Counted from the first letter of the stretch, positions 29,973 to 45,758 are shown. The stretch: DNA of 64,000 nucleotides from Planctomycetaceae bacterium (GCA_018660825.1 JABJJO010000047.1:33566-97565), one strand, 5' to 3'. Notes: generated by a model not told the origin, from the sequence alone. Numbers and translations: made by a program.

Positions 29973-30668
29973 ATGTTGAGAATTGAACAACTAAGCTTTT
30001 CCTATGGATCGATCAGGACGTTGCGCGAAGTGGACATGGTGATGCAGCCCGGCGAGGTAACATGCATTGTTGGTCGCAATGGCGTTGGGAAAACGACACT
30101 CCTAAAAAATATTATGGGAGTCCTGAAACCCAATAGTGGGTCGATCACGGTTGATGACCGAGTAGTAACGAATATGACGGCCTACAAACGAGCGAGAATT
30201 GGGTTGGGCTTAGTTCCCCAAGGGCGGCAGATATTTCCCCGCATGACGGTCGAAGAAAACTTGTTCGTTGGTCTGGAAGCGTCACCCGTACCAACTCGTA
30301 AGATTCCCGAGTTTGTTTATGATTTGTTCCCGGTTTTGCAAGAAATGAAGGTTCGCATGGGAGGTGACCTCTCGGGCGGGCAACAACAACAATTGGCGAT
30401 CGCAAGAACGCTCGTCGGTAGTCCTAAAGTAATGTTACTTGATGAACCAACTGAGGGAATTCAGCCAAATATTATTCAGTACATCGGCCAGGTGTTACAA
30501 AAACTTGCTCGAGAACAAAATATGACCATTATTCTCGTGGAACAGTACTTAGATTTCGTGCATGAATTTGGCGATCGATTTTATTTGATGAATCGCGGCA
30601 AGTCGGTCGCCGGTGGTACTACCGACGAGCTTACCGCTGAGCTCACGAAGAAATATCTTAGTGTCTAA
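29973..30668 (+). CDS. urtE: urea ABC transporter ATP-binding protein UrtE
   Basis: MLRIEQLSFSYGSIRTLREVDM, GRNGVGKTTLLKNIMG, LSGGQQQQLAIARTL, MLLDEPTEGIQPNIIQ. Confidence 0.94.
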   Translation: MLRIEQLSFSYGSIRTLREVDMVMQPGEVTCIVGRNGVGKTTLLKNIMGVLKPNSGSITVDDRVVTNMTAYKRARIGLGLVPQGRQIFPRMTVEENLFVGLEASPVPTRKIPEFVYDLFPVLQEMKVRMGGDLSGGQQQQLAIARTLVGSPKVMLLDEPTEGIQPNIIQYIGQVLQKLAREQNMTIILVEQYLDFVHEFGDRFYLMNRGKSVAGGTTDELTAELTKKYLSV

Positions 30669-30692
30669 GTTTCTTCTCGCCGGGAGGTGAAA

Positions 30693-31544
30693 ATGACGAC
30701 CATTTGCACTACTGCCCAACAACGATCTGCTATTGGTGGCAAAGGATCTCTAGAGGTTTCTTTTGTCCAAGGTCAATCGGTAGTTACAAAATGTTATGCC
30801 ACGGATCCACTGAAGTTGCTTGTGCCCAAACGTGATAATCGAGCAGCTTGGGCGTACGTGAGTAGTTATGGTGGAGGTATGGTAGGCGGCGATGAAATTG
30901 AGCTCGATGTACAGGTAAATAACAATGCGATTGCCGTGCTAGGGACGCAAGCGTCGACCAAAATATATAAAGACCAAACGGGCCGAGGTTGTAAACAATT
31001 GATTAGGGCGCGAGTGGCCGATCAGGCAATACTCGTTGCGGTCCCTGACCCAGTTACCTGTTATCGTGATGCCGCGTTTGACCAGACGCAGTCCATCTAT
31101 CTGGCAGGAGATGCCTCGTTAGTACTCGTTGATTGGGTTACCAGTGGACGGCGTGATGCGGGTGAAATATGGGATTTTTCTCAATATCGTAGTAGTATTC
31201 AAATATATCGTGATGAGCAACTTCAGTTGCTCGATACAATCTTACTGGATTCCAATGATGGGGCATTGACGGCGGAATATCGATTGGGCCGATTTCATTG
31301 TTTAGCAACGGTTGTTTTGGCGGGTCCCAAAATGGTTGAATTTAGCGAGACGATAATTGCTGAGTTGAAAAAGAAAGAACCAACGCAGCGCGGCCAGTTG
31401 ATTGAGTCGATGAGTCCGTTTGACGATGGGTTCGTACTGAGAATCCTCGGCGAGACAACAGAAATGACTTCCAATCGCCTCAAACTTCGTTTAGGATTTT
31501 TAAAGACACTACTCGATGAAACACCGTGGGATCGTAAATGGTAA
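30693..31544 (+). CDS. ureD: urease accessory protein UreD/UreH
   Basis: AWAYVSSYGGGMVGGDEIELDVQVNNNAIAVLGTQASTKIYK. ATG 30693 after GGGAGG preferred over GTG 30687. Confidence 0.93.
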   Translation: MTTICTTAQQRSAIGGKGSLEVSFVQGQSVVTKCYATDPLKLLVPKRDNRAAWAYVSSYGGGMVGGDEIELDVQVNNNAIAVLGTQASTKIYKDQTGRGCKQLIRARVADQAILVAVPDPVTCYRDAAFDQTQSIYLAGDASLVLVDWVTSGRRDAGEIWDFSQYRSSIQIYRDEQLQLLDTILLDSNDGALTAEYRLGRFHCLATVVLAGPKMVEFSETIIAELKKKEPTQRGQLIESMSPFDDGFVLRILGETTEMTSNRLKLRLGFLKTLLDETPWDRKW

Positions 31545-31586
31545 AACTGAGCAAATACTTAGCACTAAAGTAAAAGGAACTGATGG

Positions 31587-32348
31587 ATGCACCTGTCACC
31601 ACGCGAAATTGACAAACTGATGCTACACCAAGCGGGATTTCTTGCGCAAAAACGGTTAGCTCGCGGAATTCGACTGAATTACCCAGAAGCCGTCGCTTTA
31701 ATTGCTACCCAAGTCCTCGAAATGATTCGCGATGGTAAAACCGTTGCTGAATTGATGGATCTGGGGCGACAGTTTCTCGGTGTGAACCAAGTCATGTCCG
31801 GAGTGGCCACAATGGTTACTGAAGTGCAGGTCGAGGGTACATTTCCAGATGGCACTAAATTGGTGACTGTCCATCAACCTATTGTTAAGGAACATGGCAA
31901 TTTGGAGTTAGCCTTATATGGTAGTTTTTTGCCTGTGCCGGAACTTGATCTTTTTTCTGATGCTCAACAAGATATGACGCCGGGTAAGACGCTAGTGGCC
32001 GCTGGCGAAATTATCTTGAACGAAGGACGTGAGTCAACGGCTTTAGAGATTACCAATACTGGGGATCGACCGATCCAAGTTGGCAGCCACTATCATTTTG
32101 TCGAAACCAATCCGGCGTTGCGATTTGATCGTGGTCGTGCCTACGGGCAACGGTTGGATATTCCGGCAGGTACAGCTGTTCGTTTTGAGCCCGGCGAAAC
32201 GAAGACGGTTGAATTGGTGCCAATTGCTGGAAAACAGATAATACGAGGTGGCAATAATCTTGCTGATGGTCCAATCAGCGAAGCAGGCAGACAACAAGCT
32301 CTACAACGTGTTGCTGACCAAAACTTCGCAAATGAAATTAATTCCTAA
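31587..32348 (+). CDS. ureAB: urease gamma-beta fusion subunit (UreA-UreB)
   Basis: Gamma: [39 protein letters not shown]; beta: [72 protein letters not shown] in one frame. Confidence 0.96.
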   Translation: MHLSPREIDKLMLHQAGFLAQKRLARGIRLNYPEAVALIATQVLEMIRDGKTVAELMDLGRQFLGVNQVMSGVATMVTEVQVEGTFPDGTKLVTVHQPIVKEHGNLELALYGSFLPVPELDLFSDAQQDMTPGKTLVAAGEIILNEGRESTALEITNTGDRPIQVGSHYHFVETNPALRFDRGRAYGQRLDIPAGTAVRFEPGETKTVELVPIAGKQIIRGGNNLADGPISEAGRQQALQRVADQNFANEINS

Positions 32349-32378
32349 ATATGATGTGTTAGTGAAAGATGATGTCTT

Positions 32379-34094
32379 ATGCCTTATAAAATTAGTCGTA
32401 CTGGATATGCTGAGATTTTTGGAGCCACGGTGGGCGACCGTGTGCAATTAGGCGATACTTCGCTGATTCTCGAAGTTGAAAAAGATCTTACCGTTTACGG
32501 TGACGAATGTAAATTTGGTGGTGGCAAAGTGCTGCGAGATGGGATGGGCCAGGCAACGGGTGTAGCGCAGGAGGATGCGCTCGATTTGGTCATTACCAAT
32601 GCCTTGATCGTTGATTACGACGGTATTTACAAAGCAGACATCGGTGTCAAAAATGGCTGCATCCAAGGAATTGGTAAAGCTGGCAATCCAGATGTGATGG
32701 CTGGAGTTGATGATAACATGGTCGTCGGTGTGACGACCGAAACGATCGCGGGCGAAGGATTGATTTTAACGGCTGGCGGTATCGATACGCATATTCATTT
32801 TATCTGTCCGCAGCAAATCCAAGAAGCGATCGCCAGTGGAGTCACGACGATGCTTGGTGGTGGAACGGGGCCCGCAACGGGTACTTGCGCCACAACCTGC
32901 ACGCCGGGGGCAACGCATATCAGAATGATGTTGCAAGCTACCGATGATATGCCCCTGAATTTTGGATTTTTGGGAAAAGGGAACACTTCGTTACCGGAAG
33001 GATTACAGGAACAAATTATGGCGGGGGCCGTGGGCTTAAAACTTCATGAAGATTGGGGAACGACGCCAGCCTCGATTGACTGTTGTTTGACCGTTGCAGA
33101 GCAATACGATGTGCAAGTCGCTATTCATACCGACACACTCAATGAATCAGGATTTGTCGAACAATCAATTGCAGCACTTAAAGGCCGGACGATTCACACC
33201 TATCACTCTGAAGGTGCTGGGGGGGGACACGCACCGGATATCCTCAAAGTATGCGGTGAAGCGAATGTGCTACCGAGTTCTACAAATCCAACGAGACCCT
33301 TTACTATCAATACGATTGATGAACATCTTGATATGTTAATGGTTTGCCACCACCTTGATAAAAATTTGCCCGAAGATGTTGCCTTTGCCGAAAGCCGTAT
33401 TCGGGGTGAGACAATCGCTGCAGAAGATATTTTGCATGACCTAGGTGCGATCAGTATTATGGGGTCTGATTCGCAAGCGATGGGTCGCGTAGGTGAGGTT
33501 ATTTGTCGGACTTGGCAAACAGCGTGTAAAATGAAGCAACAACGTGGTAGTTTGCCAGAGGATCCAGCAGAGAACGATAATCTTCGCATCAAACGGTATG
33601 TCGCAAAATATACGATTAACCCGGCCTTAGCGCATGGGATGGCGCAACATATAGGATCCGTTACGACCGGAAAATTGGCAGATTTTACACTGTGGAAGCC
33701 AGCCTTTTTCGGAGTGAAGCCAGAGTTAGTTATTAAGGGTGGAGTGATTGCTTGGGCACAAATGGGCGACCCGAATGCATCTATTCCAACGCCTCAGCCA
33801 AGCTATATGCGACCGATGTTTGGTAGTTTTGCCAAAGCGACAGGCCCCACATCGATTGCTTTTGTCAGCCAAACGTGCTTGGATCATGATGTCGCTGGTG
33901 AGTATGGATTGGCGAAGCGACTGGAGGCGGTTGTTGGGTGCCGTAGTGTTACTAAGAAGGATATGCAGCTCAATGATTTGACGCCAGATATTGACGTCGA
34001 CCCTGAAACTTTTCAAGTTACAGTGGATGGCGCGGTGATTACTTGTGAGCCCGCTGTAGTATTGCCTTTGGCTCAGCGGTATTCGTTGTTTTAA
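32379..34094 (+). CDS. ureC: urease alpha subunit
   Basis: [36 protein letters not shown] (carbamylated Lys), [51 protein letters not shown]. Confidence 0.98.
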   Translation: MPYKISRTGYAEIFGATVGDRVQLGDTSLILEVEKDLTVYGDECKFGGGKVLRDGMGQATGVAQEDALDLVITNALIVDYDGIYKADIGVKNGCIQGIGKAGNPDVMAGVDDNMVVGVTTETIAGEGLILTAGGIDTHIHFICPQQIQEAIASGVTTMLGGGTGPATGTCATTCTPGATHIRMMLQATDDMPLNFGFLGKGNTSLPEGLQEQIMAGAVGLKLHEDWGTTPASIDCCLTVAEQYDVQVAIHTDTLNESGFVEQSIAALKGRTIHTYHSEGAGGGHAPDILKVCGEANVLPSSTNPTRPFTINTIDEHLDMLMVCHHLDKNLPEDVAFAESRIRGETIAAEDILHDLGAISIMGSDSQAMGRVGEVICRTWQTACKMKQQRGSLPEDPAENDNLRIKRYVAKYTINPALAHGMAQHIGSVTTGKLADFTLWKPAFFGVKPELVIKGGVIAWAQMGDPNASIPTPQPSYMRPMFGSFAKATGPTSIAFVSQTCLDHDVAGEYGLAKRLEAVVGCRSVTKKDMQLNDLTPDIDVDPETFQVTVDGAVITCEPAVVLPLAQRYSLF

Positions 34095-34160
34095 AGTACT
34101 ACGCGTTGGGTAGGTGTGAATTTTCAGTCTGTATCTTTATTTCCACATTAGGAATTTGTT

Positions 34161-35831
34161 ATGCGGAATCTTTGTATGCAGTGTTCTTTATTGGTTCTCT
34201 TATTGGTTGTAGGGAATAGTGAGGAATTGTTGGCGGAACTCCGGTTGCCTGCGATTTTTGGTGATCAGATGGTGTTGCAGCAAAAGCAGCCGATTACGAT
34301 CTGGGGCTGGGCAACGGCGGGGGAAAAAATACGGGTTGAATTTGCTGGGCAAAAAGTGGAGACGACTGCGGGTAAGGACACCCGCTGGCAGCTACAGATA
34401 GCTGCGCTGGATGCCAGTTTCGAGGCCCAGACGCTGGTTGTGAGCGGTGACCGTGACACTGTGCAAATCAAGGATGTACTGGTGGGAGAGGTTTGGCTTT
34501 GTGGTGGCCAGAGTAACATGGAAATGACCATGGGAGGGACGGTTAACCGCGATCTGGAAATTGCGTCCGCCGACTATGAGGGCATTCGTTTTTTGCGAAT
34601 ACCTCATGTAAGTCAGGGTGAGCCTAGAGAAGATATCATTATAGAGAAAGATGGAGATTGTCAGTGGCAACGGTGCACGACAGAATCAGTCGCAGAATGT
34701 ACCGGAGTGGGCTATTATTTTGCGAGAGGTTTACACCGAATTTTAAAAGTTCCTGTGGGTATTGTGGATGTATCCTGGGGCGGGACCATGGCACAGCACT
34801 GGATCAACGAGGAGAAGCTGGATACGGTTGCGGAGATGAAACCCTACTTTACAGACTATAACGAGCGACTGAGCCGTTGGAATGAGTTTGGTGGAGAGGC
34901 CCAAGCCCAGGCAGCCTATCAGGCGGCGCTGGCCAAATGGGAATCGGACAATGCCGAGGCACTGGCGAAAAAAGAACGTGTTGCGGGGCGACCCAATGCA
35001 GGGCAGTATGAAAATCCGGCACGGCAGCGGCATCCGGCTGGTATGTATAACGGGATGATTCACCCGATCCGTGATTTTGATTTCCGGGGAATCTTGTTTT
35101 ATCAAGGAGAAAATAATTCGTTTGGAGAATCATGGAAACCGTTCTACGCGACGTTTCCGCTGGTAATCCAACAATGGCGGGAGTCGTTTGGAGATCTTCC
35201 GTTTGGAATCATCCAGATCGCGGGTTGGAGCAGTCGTCGGTCGATGACCTATGACATGAATCATCACACCAATGTGATTCGTGAAATACAGTTTGATACG
35301 TGGCAAGCAACGCAGCAAACTGGTTTGATTGCCACATATGATACGAATTCCAATCAGGGAATTCACCCGGGTGCCAAACGGCCCGTGGGTGAGCGTTCGG
35401 CGCGATGGGCGTTGGGCAGTGTTTATGGCGTGAAGGGTTTTCGGTCGAATACCGCAATTTCCTATCTTGGACCGGTGTATGAAGGGTACGAAGTGCAGGA
35501 CAGCAAGGTCGAGATCCGGTTCGTAAAAGAGACCTGTGCTGGGCTACGTATTAATAAAGACGATGACGTTGGATTCTATATTGCTGGTGAAAATGGTGAG
35601 TTTCATCATGCTCGGGCGCGGGTGACGCGTGTTGAGGGGGTTGATCGGCTGGTTGTCTGGTCGGACGACGTGCCGCAGCCGGTTGCCGTGCGATACGCCT
35701 GGTCGAATTTACCGAACGGGCGATTGATGAATAGCCGAGAATTGCCCGCATTTCCGTTTCGCACGGACGATTGGAAGATGACGCCCCATCAGAGCGAGGG
35801 GGATTATCAACGGGGAATCCAGAAACCGTAG
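34161..35831 (+). CDS. sialate O-acetylesterase-like SGNH hydrolase
   Basis: LRLPAIFGDQMVLQQKQPITIWGWA, VWLCGGQSNMEMTMGG, FRGILFYQGENNS. Confidence 0.9.
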   Translation: MRNLCMQCSLLVLLLVVGNSEELLAELRLPAIFGDQMVLQQKQPITIWGWATAGEKIRVEFAGQKVETTAGKDTRWQLQIAALDASFEAQTLVVSGDRDTVQIKDVLVGEVWLCGGQSNMEMTMGGTVNRDLEIASADYEGIRFLRIPHVSQGEPREDIIIEKDGDCQWQRCTTESVAECTGVGYYFARGLHRILKVPVGIVDVSWGGTMAQHWINEEKLDTVAEMKPYFTDYNERLSRWNEFGGEAQAQAAYQAALAKWESDNAEALAKKERVAGRPNAGQYENPARQRHPAGMYNGMIHPIRDFDFRGILFYQGENNSFGESWKPFYATFPLVIQQWRESFGDLPFGIIQIAGWSSRRSMTYDMNHHTNVIREIQFDTWQATQQTGLIATYDTNSNQGIHPGAKRPVGERSARWALGSVYGVKGFRSNTAISYLGPVYEGYEVQDSKVEIRFVKETCAGLRINKDDDVGFYIAGENGEFHHARARVTRVEGVDRLVVWSDDVPQPVAVRYAWSNLPNGRLMNSRELPAFPFRTDDWKMTPHQSEGDYQRGIQKP

Positions 35832-35933
35832 AGTCCCTGGTTGAGGAAGTCATGGAATTTATAGGGGGGGGGGTGATGGTACGATAAATTATCAAAAAAT
35901 AACTCGCGTTCCTTGTCAGGGAGATTTTTGAGC

Positions 35934-36545
35934 TTAACTTAACCGGCCCCCATCTTTATCTTTCAGAACTCGAAAGATAATTAAGAACAAGTCGATAGTA
36001 GATCCAATCCAGAAACAACCACCGGTCAAAAATTGTATTAGCCCTGTAAAAATATGTCCTAAATAGAATCGATGGATTCCTAAAGGACCAAGAAAAAGAC
36101 ATAGTAATATTGCAACAATATAGCTTTTGTCACTTTGGGCACCTTCCCCACTAGCTTTAACCCGTAATTGATCTTCCATTAATGCCATCGAGGCGGCTTT
36201 CTCACGTGGGTCACCACCGTAATCAGCAATACCAGCGGAATTGAGCATGTGTGTGACGTTGGATTGCTGGTGTGAGACTGGTTTTGTATAAGTTGACCAC
36301 TCTGTTTTTGGCGCGTAGGTAATGGGTTGACTGGTGGGTGGTAGAGTGGGAGCCTGAGTTGCATTCGCACTACTGAAGGCAAGTCCACTAACATTTTTGG
36401 CAATTTGCTTTTGTTGACTTCCTTCAGGCCAGACTAAATCATCCGGACGTAATGTCCCATTTTGAGAAAATTGCTGTATTTGCTCAAAGGAAAAAGGGCC
36501 TTTGGTTTGTCCCTCTCGTTCGATAAAAATATTGATATTGGTCAT
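35934..36545 (-). CDS. GYF_2 + TM2 domain membrane protein
   Basis: N-term FIEREGQTKGPFSFEQIQQFSQNGTLRPDDLVWPEG (GYF_2); C-term KSYIVAILLCLFLGPLGIHRFYLGHIFTGLIQFLTGG (TM2). Confidence 0.88.
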   Translation of the reverse strand: MTNINIFIEREGQTKGPFSFEQIQQFSQNGTLRPDDLVWPEGSQQKQIAKNVSGLAFSSANATQAPTLPPTSQPITYAPKTEWSTYTKPVSHQQSNVTHMLNSAGIADYGGDPREKAASMALMEDQLRVKASGEGAQSDKSYIVAILLCLFLGPLGIHRFYLGHIFTGLIQFLTGGCFWIGSTIDLFLIIFRVLKDKDGGRLS

Positions 36546-37179
36546 TTGTTCTGTCTTGCTGCCGGTTTTTTACTTTACCATTACTGCTTCAAGTTAGTAA
36601 TTAGAAGATTTTAGATCGATTGTTTTTTAGTTTCCTCACCCCCCTCTTCTGCAGATCTCTTTTTATGCGCAAAGTGGGCAAGTGAATTTGGTCGTGGACA
36701 TTATTTATGTTGTTTTAAGTGAATGGCCTTACCTGTAAATATACTCAATAATTTGCCCCATTACCCGACATAAAACATGCTTATTCGTTGAGTTTATTCT
36801 CACGAAGTGGATAGGTGTTCTATTTGAAAACAACGATTCTAATTTATTGTAAAGGCGAAGATGGTACCGGGTGAAATGGAAAATCATATTTGGTTTCCAC
36901 AGGAGTTGAACCCAATGGGCAGCGGTAGGAAAACGAAAACCGTTGTTACCGATAATGACTGGTGGTGTAATATTGGACACGATACTCTATAAACTGAATG
37001 ATGATGATAAGAAGTAGGAGATCGGGAGAAGGAATCCATATGATAAAATATCCGCGATCAAGTGCCTGCCTGTATTGCTGGAAAAGACAGGAATTGCGTT
37101 GTCATTTACAATACCAAGACAACCCCACCGTTACGTATCTTTGAAATCACGTTTAATTTTATTGTTGAGGAGTGATGCG

Positions 37180-37758
37180 ATGGTCACAGTAAAGTACGTT
37201 GCGGCTGGGGTGGGGATATTGCTGCTCGCCGTTTTTCTGGCATACGGCACCTTGCTTGTATCCGAATACCTCGCACTCCAAGTGTCTAACACTGGATCAG
37301 ATTCTGAACCGTTGCGGGTAAAGATTACACCGGGTCAGTTTGAAACGCCAGATCGCCCTTTCGCGGCAGTCCAGGAGATCAGCCTTGATGATCAAGAGGA
37401 GGTGATTACGTTAAACATTGGTGAACAGCACTACGCATTTCCAAAAAGTTGGATGAACGGTATGGCCGAGCATGTGGTCAGTGAGATATATAAAGATCTG
37501 CCTATTACCGTAACCTACTGTAATGAATCTGAATGCGTCCGCGTTTTCCAGGGACAGGTCGGCGGAGAGAAAATGGATATTATGCAACATGGGCTAGCCG
37601 ACGGACATATGGCTATTTTAGTCGATGGCGTACCTTTTTTACAGGAAGCGGAAGATATTCCTTATGATGAGTACCCATTTGAATTGATGACCTGGGGAGA
37701 ATGGAAAACCAATCATCCCGATGGGTTGGTTCTGACAGAGATAATCCGCAATTTGTAG
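37180..37758 (+). CDS. membrane-anchored DUF3179-like protein
   Basis: ATG 37180 after TTGAGGAG; N-terminal TM; PITVTYCNESECVRVF and TWGEWKTNHPDGLVL resemble DUF3179 motifs. Confidence 0.6.
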   Translation: MVTVKYVAAGVGILLLAVFLAYGTLLVSEYLALQVSNTGSDSEPLRVKITPGQFETPDRPFAAVQEISLDDQEEVITLNIGEQHYAFPKSWMNGMAEHVVSEIYKDLPITVTYCNESECVRVFQGQVGGEKMDIMQHGLADGHMAILVDGVPFLQEAEDIPYDEYPFELMTWGEWKTNHPDGLVLTEIIRNL

Positions 37759-37770
37759 CTGATGCGGGTC

Positions 37771-39171
<1,401 letters not shown>

Positions 39172-39185
39172 GTTTTTCTCAACAG

Positions 39186-42020
39186 TTAATAGATGTAGAC
39201 GAACTCGTTGGAATTAAAAATCACCAAACATAGATCGGATAACGCGCGTGTGTGACGGTTAACGTCGGCGGGTTGAAGGTCGGGAACAAAGTCAGCGTTG
39301 GAATAGAGTGGTTCGGTAAAAGTGAACCTTTCTCCGGTGTTTTCTTCAACCGCTTCGCGCACAACTTCCAGCGGCGGCGTGGCGTGGGTAGGTGCCTTCT
39401 CAGGTAATGCTTTTTCAATCTCGCGCCAGTGTGTGAGAAACTCTTTCAGTTCCTGTGGGGATGGCTCACGAGACAAAGCGAGTTGAAAGCAACGCTTAAT
39501 CGCATCGCGGTCATTGCCCGATTCTTTTAATGCCAGTGCGGCTAGAGTTAATGCGCGGGTGTGCGTGTTGTGGCCGTTGAACAAACTGAAGACTTGGGGC
39601 GTAACCGTGGAGGCTGTGCGGCGTTCGCAGGAAAAATCCGGTGCTGGCGTATTGAATACTTCTAACATCGGGTGAGGCATACCTCGCAGCTTCAAAATAT
39701 ATATCGAACGCCGATGTCGTTGCGTTGGGTTTGGATTCGGCACCCACGCGGCGGCAAACGTTCCCATCACCTGACGCGGTTGCATGGCGACTTCGACGTT
39801 GATTTCCGGTCGGCACGGGATTCCCCCGAGTGTTGGGTTTAACTCCTCGGTGACGGCAAGCATAGAGTCACGCAACTCTTCCGCCGTTAGTCGTCGCGGT
39901 TTAAAAACAGTATAACGGTTACCTTGTGGATCCAGTTCGCGAAGCGCTTTGGGGTCCGGATGGTGACTGGACCGGCAGTAGGTATTCGACATCATGATAC
40001 GTCGATGTGTCGCTTTGATCGACCAGTTGTCTTCAACAAGGGTGGAAGCTAGCCAGTCGAGTAGTTGTGGATGAGTCGGTTTCTTACCGGTTGACCCAAA
40101 ATTGTTCGGATTTCCGGCAATCGCCTCACCAAAGTGCCATAGCCAGAGACGATTGGCAATCGCTCGCGTTGTCAGCGGGTTCGCAGCCGCGGCAACCCAG
40201 TTTGCGAAACCGGTGCGGCGTCCCTCGATCGAGTCGGAAATTGTGGCACTAAGCTGGTCGTTGATTACGCTTAGGATCCCAGGTGATACCGGTGGACCCG
40301 GTGAAAAGGGATCGCCGCCGGTCAGGATCGCCGTCTGCTCCAAATCACCACTTTTCAATCGATTGCCGGGAATTCGGATCGGGGCCATAACGCTGGTAAC
40401 ACTCTTCGTCCGCCCGTTGTATACGGAGAGTGCATAGGGTTTGTAGCGGTCAAACTGCCAACCCAATCGTTGTAGTCCCTTGCGGGCGATCCGTTCACGT
40501 CCGAACTGTGCGGGTGTGAAATCCACTAGTTTGGGCGGGTAATCTTTTTGTTCGAGGCCGGCCGCGCGTAACGCCGATCTGGCCGCATTGAATATTCCAA
40601 CGGTGCGGCCACTGGCATTAAAATTTTTGATCGCTTCGTCCCACGCCGCCGGCGACGTTCCTTTGTCGCGATACCACCGCTGGGCATTCACCAGCAGCAC
40701 GCGATCGAGCTCAGCCAGAGACTGCTGATGCGATTGCTGCAGCTTTCTGAGGTAGGATTGCTCCTCAAATCCAGACGTGTTTTCATCGTCCAGGAAACTA
40801 GCTTTCCGCTCAGCCATTTGTGTCGTGCTGAAGACCGCCTGAATGGAATAGTAGTCCTGCGTGGGCACTGGATCAAACTTATGATCATGGCAGCGGGCAC
40901 ATTGCAACGAATGTGCAAGGAATGTCTCGCCGACGCTGTTCGTGACATCATCGAGAAAGCGTTGCCGCGCAATTTTAGCGACTTCCATGCCGGTCAGTTC
41001 CCAGGGACCCATCCGTAGGAATCCCGTAGCGACAATCATTTCCGGATCGTTCGCGTCCAGTTCATCACCCGCAATTTGCTCACGGACAAACTGGTCATAT
41101 TGTTTGTCCTCATTGAATGATCGAACCACATAATCTCGATAACGCCATGCATTACCCCGCTCATAGTCATTCGCAAAACCGGATGAATCGGCATAGCGGA
41201 CGACATCCAACCAGTGTTGTGCCATTCGCTCGCCGTAATGGGGTGAAGCTAATAAACGGTCGACAACATGTGAGAAAGCTATATTGTCAGCTCTTGCATC
41301 GTTCACAAATGCCTCAACTTCTTGAGGCAATGGCGGCAAGCCGGTCAAATCAAACGTGGCTCGGCGAATCAACGTTCTACGATCAGCCCGCGGGGCAAGG
41401 GTCAGGCCAGTGGGGAGTTCCTGCTCAATCAGCACATCGATCGGATTTCGCGTGCCTTTAATAGCCACCTTCGTGACCGGCTGATAAGCCCACAGTCCGG
41501 CAGGATCATACTTGCGGTCGGTCCATTCGGGCGAAAGACCACCAGAGGTTCCGACGGGGATGCCATCTTCGAGTGACCACGCTTCGGCAAACTTCTTCTG
41601 GATCGTTTCCTGTTGCGGCTTCGATGGCCACTGGGCACCTGATGTGATCCATTCTCGTAACCACGTCAGTTGTTCGGCGGACAACTGTTCCGCTTCCTTC
41701 GGTGGCATCTCGGACCAATCGTCACTGTTGCGCGTCGCTGCCAAATACAGTGGGCTCTTGTCTGGTTTTCCAGTCACGATGGAAGGTTCACTGCTGTCGC
41801 CGCCTGCGAACAATCCCGCCAGCGAGCGGACGTCCAGCGATCCTTCGATTTCCTGAGGATTGTTTCCATGGCACCCCAGACATTTCTCGCGAAGTAGGGG
41901 AGCAATCCGGCGGACGAACAGTATCTCGGAATCAATGCGGGTTGATTGCTGTCCGTAAGACGTATTGTTGCACGTGATGGCAGCAATAAATACAGTGAAT
42001 ATCAGAAATAAGCTTTGCAT
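39186..42020 (-). CDS. PSD1 / planctomycete cytochrome c-type protein (DUF1549, DUF1553)
   Basis: CLGCHGNNPQEIEGSLDVRS, HYGERMAQHWLDVVRYADSSGFANDYERGNAWRYRDYVVRSFNEDKQYDQFVREQIAGDEL, CARCHDHKFDPV, ANRLWLWHFG. Confidence 0.94.
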   Translation of the reverse strand: MQSLFLIFTVFIAAITCNNTSYGQQSTRIDSEILFVRRIAPLLREKCLGCHGNNPQEIEGSLDVRSLAGLFAGGDSSEPSIVTGKPDKSPLYLAATRNSDDWSEMPPKEAEQLSAEQLTWLREWITSGAQWPSKPQQETIQKKFAEAWSLEDGIPVGTSGGLSPEWTDRKYDPAGLWAYQPVTKVAIKGTRNPIDVLIEQELPTGLTLAPRADRRTLIRRATFDLTGLPPLPQEVEAFVNDARADNIAFSHVVDRLLASPHYGERMAQHWLDVVRYADSSGFANDYERGNAWRYRDYVVRSFNEDKQYDQFVREQIAGDELDANDPEMIVATGFLRMGPWELTGMEVAKIARQRFLDDVTNSVGETFLAHSLQCARCHDHKFDPVPTQDYYSIQAVFSTTQMAERKASFLDDENTSGFEEQSYLRKLQQSHQQSLAELDRVLLVNAQRWYRDKGTSPAAWDEAIKNFNASGRTVGIFNAARSALRAAGLEQKDYPPKLVDFTPAQFGRERIARKGLQRLGWQFDRYKPYALSVYNGRTKSVTSVMAPIRIPGNRLKSGDLEQTAILTGGDPFSPGPPVSPGILSVINDQLSATISDSIEGRRTGFANWVAAAANPLTTRAIANRLWLWHFGEAIAGNPNNFGSTGKKPTHPQLLDWLASTLVEDNWSIKATHRRIMMSNTYCRSSHHPDPKALRELDPQGNRYTVFKPRRLTAEELRDSMLAVTEELNPTLGGIPCRPEINVEVAMQPRQVMGTFAAAWVPNPNPTQRHRRSIYILKLRGMPHPMLEVFNTPAPDFSCERRTASTVTPQVFSLFNGHNTHTRALTLAALALKESGNDRDAIKRCFQLALSREPSPQELKEFLTHWREIEKALPEKAPTHATPPLEVVREAVEENTGERFTFTEPLYSNADFVPDLQPADVNRHTRALSDLCLVIFNSNEFVYIY

Positions 42021-42270
42021 GATTTTATCATTTTACCAAATCGAATGGTGAATGCCAGTAACACGAAAACGTATTGTTCGCGTCCGTGGCACGCGAGTAC
42101 AGGGAATATTTCACTGTGGGAGTAAAACTATTTATAAAACCAATGTCGGGTATTATCACAGTTTCGCGAGTAATGTAATGAAGAATTTTCGTTGGTTGTT
42201 TGCTGGACGATATGATAAACTCCAAGGAAGCATTTGCCTAACAACAGTCAGTGTAAATAGACGACATTCC

Positions 42271-45606
<3,336 letters not shown>

Positions 45607-45758
45607 TTCCGTGGTCATCCTCGATCTCTGCTGCGCTGCTTCTCTGAACTCTGTACTCTCAAAGACTCCTCATATCCACCTCCCTCCATTTGTTATTGAT
45701 CTCCCGCTGGGGTAGTATGAATGCTTGCCAGTTTTCTAACCTCACAACAATACATTCC

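Noticed and set aside
32448-34016. Several antisense ORFs across ureC (e.g. 33203..33592, 33726..34016)
   Set aside because: They are mirror ORFs of a strongly conserved gene, with no recognisable domains.
36885-36925. TTCCACAGGAGTTGAACCC segment resembles a tRNA T-arm on minus
   Set aside because: The flanks do not form T-stem, anticodon or acceptor stems; no cloverleaf.
39221-41986. Numerous opposite-strand and alternate-frame ORFs over the DUF1549/1553 gene
   Set aside because: They overlap a clear long CDS and have biased, low-complexity Ser/Arg/Pro composition typical of shadow frames.
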